64,000 bases of DNA, taken from the NCBI RefSeq assembly GCF_003473485.1, contig NC_053045.1, forward strand, positions 61,422,494-61,486,493, given 5' to 3'. The notes under the pieces are model-generated. The model was not told the origin of the DNA, made no database searches, and saw nothing but the letters and a program-made list of their open reading frames with translations. Below are positions 58,977-64,000 of this stretch, piece by piece (position 1 is the stretch's first letter; each line of letters begins with the position of its first letter). A program made the position numbers and the translations under genes. This stretch comes from Medicago truncatula. Its lineage: Eukaryota; Streptophyta; Magnoliopsida; Fabales; Fabaceae.

Positions 58977-59389
58977 TATATTTGAACCTATCTGAACTGA
59001 ATTTTTGATGCCATTGTATAAACAGTGAAACATTTTTTTTTTATGTTTTAGTGTTAACTTTATCAGAAAAATCATTATCATGACTTTACCATAGAATTTT
59101 CCATTATTATTTTGCTAACAAACTTTATCGTGTTGTTGTCCTTTCAAATATTAAAGAGTTTATTTTTCATGCTTTATGGGCGTAAAATTTTATACAATTT
59201 TATGGTGACATTCAATTGGAGGTTACCATTTATCCATATATTTTATTTATTTTAAATAATCATACATAAATGATGTGATCCGGCAAAGTAATAGATTCTC
59301 ACTAGCTATCAGAGTAAAATTCTTTTACAATATAACCTCACTAGATATCGGAGTAAAATTATTTTACGATAACAATTCTTGTTCTTTAA

Positions 59390-59745
59390 GGTGACTTTTA
59401 GGGTGCACAAACGGTAGAATGCTCTATAAATTATAGAACGAGAATTAAAAAAATGGATTTAATTATCTTAATAAAAAAATAGACAAAAGTTGGCGTAAAC
59501 ACGTCAATAAAAAAATGTTTTATTAAAAAATAAATGCATCCTAAAAATACTTTTTTTTTTTAAATTAAAAATCACTTCAAGTAAATAGTTTTTGCAGACT
59601 ACATTGTCAAAATATAGCTGCACGGGAAATGAGGTTTCTATCATTACATCCTAACCATTCAATTTTTAAATGATAAATCAAAGGTCAAAAGAGTGTTTGT
59701 GTATGGGTGCATAAATTTAACAATTTATGTATCTTAAAAGTCACC
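59390..59745. mobile_element. Mutator-like MITE, 356 bp, 9-bp TSD
   Basis: Ends GGTGACTTTTAGGGTGCACA and, in reverse, GGTGACTTTTAAGATACATA; flanks gttctttaa (59381-59389) and gttctttga (59746-59754) match at 8 of 9. Just left of it a 31-bp tract (ctcactagctatcagagtaa) is tandemly repeated at about 59297 and 59338. Confidence 0.85.
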
Positions 59746-60559
59746 GTTCTTTGATTCCTTAGCTAAATGACAATATATTAACGGAGTAAGGTGTTTGAAT
59801 TGTCAAAAAAATGTCAAATTTTTGAGTGAAGAGAATAAGAACCTTTCCATGGGTCGGAATGCTTAAAAGGTTGAGTTGGAACCTTCTCTTGAAGGACTCA
59901 AGGCTTCTCAAGAGGAGCCGAGTCTAGTGAAAGTTGAGCTCAAGTCTTAGAAAGAGAAGGATATTCCTTCTAAAAAAGAACTAGCGACACTGAAGGGCGA
60001 AAAAGATGCTCCGATGACCAACTTATTTAGGGTTGGAGAGTCTTTTCAAAATATTATCTACCATATTACCCTATTTAATTTTAAGATCGTTCTCAAATTG
60101 GACGAAGTGAATTAGCTAAAAATATGAAGGGGTTCTAAACCCTTGACCTTTGAAGGCACAATACCTTGGTTGGAACATAAACTACTCCTTATATACGAGA
60201 GATATATTTTGGTACTTTTGCGATAAAAGTTGAATTAATGCCTAAAAATATAAGCAAATTGATTTTTTCTTCTTCATACAAATAGAACTAAATGTAGTCT
60301 ACTTACTATATTATAAAGATAAATTCCTATGATTTTACCATTTTGCCCATAAGAGGGGCATTTTTGTAATTTCCTATTGATGGGGTTTGGTTAGTGCACC
60401 TCATCATTTTTAGGGTGCATTTCCCATTTTGCCCCTCACCATTTTTTTAATTATTTTATAATTTTTATATTTTTAACAACTTTTATAATTTTTAATAACT
60501 TTTATATTTTTATATTTTTAATAACTTTTAACTATTTTTCAATTTTTATTTTTTTAACT
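59746..60559. other. Intergenic DNA
   Basis: The part at 59830-60130 is purine-rich (gaaggactcaaggcttctca and similar) and less AT-rich, but stops in all frames rule out a useful ORF. After 60440 it becomes T-rich simple sequence leading into the next repeat. Confidence 0.45.
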
Positions 60560-62345
60560 ATTTTTCAATTTTTTCACCCAAATTCAGTTGCTTCTACATT
60601 GCCGTTGTGGGATATTAAGGTATCGTTTGACCCGGCTTTTTCCAACTTCTCTACATTTTTAAGGAGAAGTTAGGTCAAACACACTATCAATTATTTTAAT
60701 TTCAATATTGTTTAATCATCACAACCTCACAAATATTTTTATTCACACTATCATTTAATGATACCAAATACTTTTATTTCCTTTCTTCAACCTCGCAAAT
60801 ATTTACACACACACATTAACGTTTAGAGTAATATTTTATGTTCGTCTGTCTGTGTTTTTGTTACGCTGATGCATATATTTTTTTTTAGTGTTGCTTGGTT
60901 GAGTGCTACCTCGCCGATTTTTTTTAACTATTTTTCATTTTTTATATTTTTAAAAACTTTTAACTATTTTCCAATTTTTATTTATTATTTTTAACTATTT
61001 TCCAATTTTTTCTCTCAAATTCAGTTGCTTCTATACTGCCGTTGTGGGAGATTAAGATACCGTTTGACCCGGTTTTTTTTTTTACTTCTCTATATTTTTA
61101 AGGAGAAGTTAGGTCAAACACAATATCAATTAAGTACTTACTAGAAAGGGAACTTTTTTTTAATGCATAAAATTGAATGGAATGAGCTTTGGCCAGAAGT
61201 TGTTGAATGCTACTTTAAAAAACTAATTCTCGACAATATATTTCACAAGCATCTCTTTTCAACTCACGTTGGGAACCTTTTATTTTATTTTTTGATATTA
61301 TATTTCAATATGTTTTCTTTTCATCTAACTTTATTTTATTTTATTTTTTTTAACCGTTCCATTTAATTTCATTATCTTTTTTTCAAAAGAATTTTTTTAT
61401 CTTTTTATCACTTATATATTTAATTTCAATATTGTTTAATCATCACAACCTCACAAATATTTTTATTCACGCTGTCATTTAATGATACCAAATATTTTTA
61501 TTTCCTTTCTTCAACCTCGCGAATATATACACACACATTAACGTTTAAAGTAATATTTTATGTTTTTTTTTACGCTAATGCATATAATTTTTTTTAGTAT
61601 TGCTTGGTTGAGTGCTACCTCACCGATTTTTTTTTTAACTATTTTCCAATTTTCATATTTTTAATTTTTTTTTTGACTATTTTCCAATTTTTTTTAACTA
61701 TTTTCTAATTATTTCTCCCAAATTTAGTTGCTTCTACACTGTCGATGGGGAGATTAAAATACCGTTTGACCCGTTTTTTTTTTCAACTTCTCTACATTTT
61801 TAAGGAGAAGTTATGCCAAGTACAATATCAATTAAGTACTTACTAAAAAGGTACTTTTTTTTAATACATAAAATATAATGGAATTAGCTTTGCCCAAAAG
61901 TTGTTGAATGCTACTTCAAAAAACTACTTCTCGACAATTTATTTCACAAGCATCTCTCTTCAATTTATTTCACAAGCATCTCTCTTCAATTCACGTTGAG
62001 AACCTTTTCTTTTATTTTCTAATATTATATTTCAATATGTTTTTTTCTTCCATTTAATTTTTTTTAGCCGTTCTATTTAATTTTTTTAAGGAGGTTCTAT
62101 TTAATTTTATTACTTTTTTCTCAAAGAAATTTTATTATCTTTTTATCACTTATATATTTAATTTAAATATCGTTTAATCATAACAACCTCACAAATATTT
62201 TTATTCACGCTATCATTTAATGATACAAAATATTTTTATTTTCTTTCTTCAAACTCGCAAATACAGACACACATATTAGCGTTTACAGTAATACTTTATG
62301 TGTGTCTGTTTTTTTGTTACACTAATGCGTATAATTTTTATAAAA
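60560..62345. repeat. Unit of about 0.7 kb in three direct copies
   Basis: Landmarks recur in the same order: 'cgtttgacccg' at about 60624, 61061 and 61763; 'tttttaaggagaagtt' after each; 'caacctcacaaatattttta' at about 60722, 61447 and 62186; 'ttgcttggttgagtgctacc' at about 60894 and 61608. Full units are 702-724 bp; the first copy lacks about 270 bp (the 'aattctcgacaatatattt' part). Inside each, gtttgacc and ggtcaaac form a short inverted pair around the 'aaggagaagtt' block. No coding sequence. It could be a young satellite or a tandemly copied non-autonomous element. Confidence 0.85.
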
Positions 62346-62425
62346 TTTTGATTTTAATTAAAAGTAAAATTGCAGATGTCTTTTCTTCAAAAAAAGGTAT
62401 AGATACCTAAAAAAATTATGCTTAT

Positions 62426-62427
<2 letters not shown>

Positions 62428-62480
<53 letters not shown>
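62428..62480. repeat. (TA)n microsatellite with (CA)n end
   Basis: About 22 TA units run from 62428 to 62472, followed by acacacaca. It is likely length-variable between individuals. Confidence 0.95.
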
Positions 62481-63585
62481 TAAAAGGTATAGATGCCTAA
62501 TATATATATTGCATCTTTATATCGTAACAAACTATGCATATATTTTTCTTATTAAAAAAAATTAAACATTGCTAAATAGAAAATGTATTATTTTCTATTT
62601 TGTCAGCATCAGATGATAGAATTTTGTATAAGTTTGATAATGACCCGAAAGATGTATTTCCTTATGTAGTGGGAATATAATTGATGTAACAGTATGGAAA
62701 AAATACTCTCTAGCTTCATCATTTACCATCTATTTACCTTGAGTTCTTTGCTTCCATTTTGTAGTCAATGACAACCCAAATATATGTAATAATTGGTCAC
62801 GTTCGAGGCTGCTCATTAACCTACATCATCCGGTTGTTGAGAAGTTTAAGACTTAGTAAGTTTGCATTATGATTTTACAATACAGTGTTAGAGTAACTTA
62901 TTATTTCACAATCCGATTTGATTGTTTTTTGACCATGTTTCTTGAATTGTTGTCGTGACCTTAACACTTCTCAAACTCAGAGTCAAAGCTTCAGTTAGAA
63001 CTTAAGTCAGAGTTCGATTTCTTCTCAACGTACTTCGTACAACGATTTTTCCAAACTATCTCAGATTAGGCCAATTGCTGAATTTATAAACTTAGTCAAT
63101 GTCTACTTTTTTTATGCATAAACATGTTTTGAGTTTTTTTTACGCACAAATTAAAAATACATATTGCATTATTCTTTATTTCATGTGCATAATTTGTGTT
63201 AGGAAACATACTGTATCACTATTTGGAAAACAACTAAATTCAATCCTAACCAGTTTGGATTGTATTATGAGAGTTGCACCAAATGTTCGAAGACATCAAT
63301 GTCAAATGGTGCTGGCTATATATGCACATGCGGAAGTGATGCTTAATTTCCATTTGTCTCAACAATGTTAATTGGTCAACGGGGTACATATAATGTACAT
63401 GCATTCATTTATCTAGACTTTATAGGAAGATAATAGGAAGACAAATTAGAAGTCATGCTACATTTTCTTTAGCTTAAAATCAGTTATGCTACCTTTATTT
63501 TATAAATTATATATAACTATATTCGCATATATCTTATCCATGTAAATATGCATTAGACTAATAGTGCAATTATTTTCCTGTTTAG
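62481..63585. other. AT-rich DNA left of the B3 relic
   Basis: No exon could be assigned. A 90-codon ORF at 63099-63371 has no recognisable domain. Earlier exons of the B3 relic may lie here but were not found. Confidence 0.4.
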
Positions 63586-63832
63586 CATTTCCCAAACGAG
63601 GTGTCAAGAACAATTCTAAAAGGAAAGCGCAAAACAATCACTCTCATTGATGACCATACACAGAGACAGTATAACTGTCACCTCATTACCGACGATAGCA
63701 AGCTAAGAAAATTACTTGGGTGGGCAGTGGTTCAATTTCCGCAGATAACGAGTGATGGAAGAAGGAGGTAAGCTCATCTTTGATCTCGAGAAGTCACAGA
63801 AGAACTTGCAAATTCGAGTTGTTCCAAAGTAG
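63586..63832 (+). pseudogene. B3-domain exon with two frame breaks
   Basis: After a good acceptor (ttttcctgtttag, ending 63585) the frame reads HFPNEVSRTILKGKRKTITL, IDDHTQRQYNCHLITDD and SKLRKLLGWAVVQF, in keeping with the B3 fold (F-P-x-x-V/F then L-x-D ... W). The expected next part occurs in two other frames: ADNE and then MEEGGKLIFDLEKSQKNLQI ending RVVPK-stop at 63830, which fits the usual 'EGG/D-x-L-x-F' B3 ending. Two small indels within about 30 bp (63735-63765) explain this. Either the gene is dead or the assembly is wrong there. It may be kin to the B3 relic at 7489. Confidence 0.62.
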
Positions 63833-64000
63833 ATCTTTGTTTTTTGAACTATTTGAACTTCTACTATTTTGACGCATCGCTTTGGACTGTAGTCGTAAAC
63901 TATCTTGACTTTGGGATGCCATTTGTTCTTTTCATTTTGTCTGATGTAAATATTAGCAAAAATCCCTTTTTGGTTAGTCTATGAAACTTGCAATCTCTTT

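Overview
This window is nuclear DNA from a flowering plant: intron-split genes with GT-AG borders, AT-rich intergenic DNA, an intronless plant histone H4, and many plant transposon families. A two-domain B3 gene relic, the SINE type and the MITE types make a legume close to Medicago the best guess; this is inference, since no database could be searched.

Six host genes look intact. (1) The left edge cuts a NADPH-cytochrome P450 reductase gene on +; its last 15 exons lie at 1-4266. (2) Spliceosomal Sm protein F is on - at 14966-17040 in five exons. (3) The non-canonical Aux/IAA gene IAA33 is on + at 30349-31599 in two exons. (4) A HAD-family glycerol-3-phosphate phosphatase is on - at 36402-40654 in six exons, with a LINE in one intron. 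(5) Histone H4 is at 50073-50384 on +, with plant histone promoter motifs. (6) An uncharacterised Ser-rich protein is at 57362-58174 on +. These genes have unrelated housekeeping or signalling roles and do not form a cluster.

Broken genes: a two-domain B3 gene at 7489-8628 with a premature stop and frame breaks; a second B3 relic at 63586-63832; a ten-cysteine secreted-peptide (defensin-like) gene at 34813-35091 whose signal peptide carries an in-frame stop; a coding-like ORF of unknown family at 47135-47428; and several LINE and hAT relics.

The rest is a layered mosaic of mobile DNA, and insertion order can be read from target-site duplications (TSDs). There is a 3.0-kb CACTA element (21820-24851). 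A TIR transposon of probable hAT origin (43824-46297) holds a Tourist-like element, which itself holds a Mutator-like MITE with a perfect 9-bp TSD. A LINE sits inside a Stowaway MITE (47952-48840). A hAT MITE contains a Stowaway (24978-25661). Other items are 5'-truncated LINEs, tRNA-derived SINEs, several TIR families with GC-rich cores, a minisatellite near 9 kb, and a roughly 0.7-kb unit in three copies at 60.5-62.3 kb.

No new multi-gene system was found. The items most worth a second look are the cysteine-rich peptide gene, the two B3 relics, the TIR elements with GC-rich cores that resemble captured gene starts, and the nested insertions.
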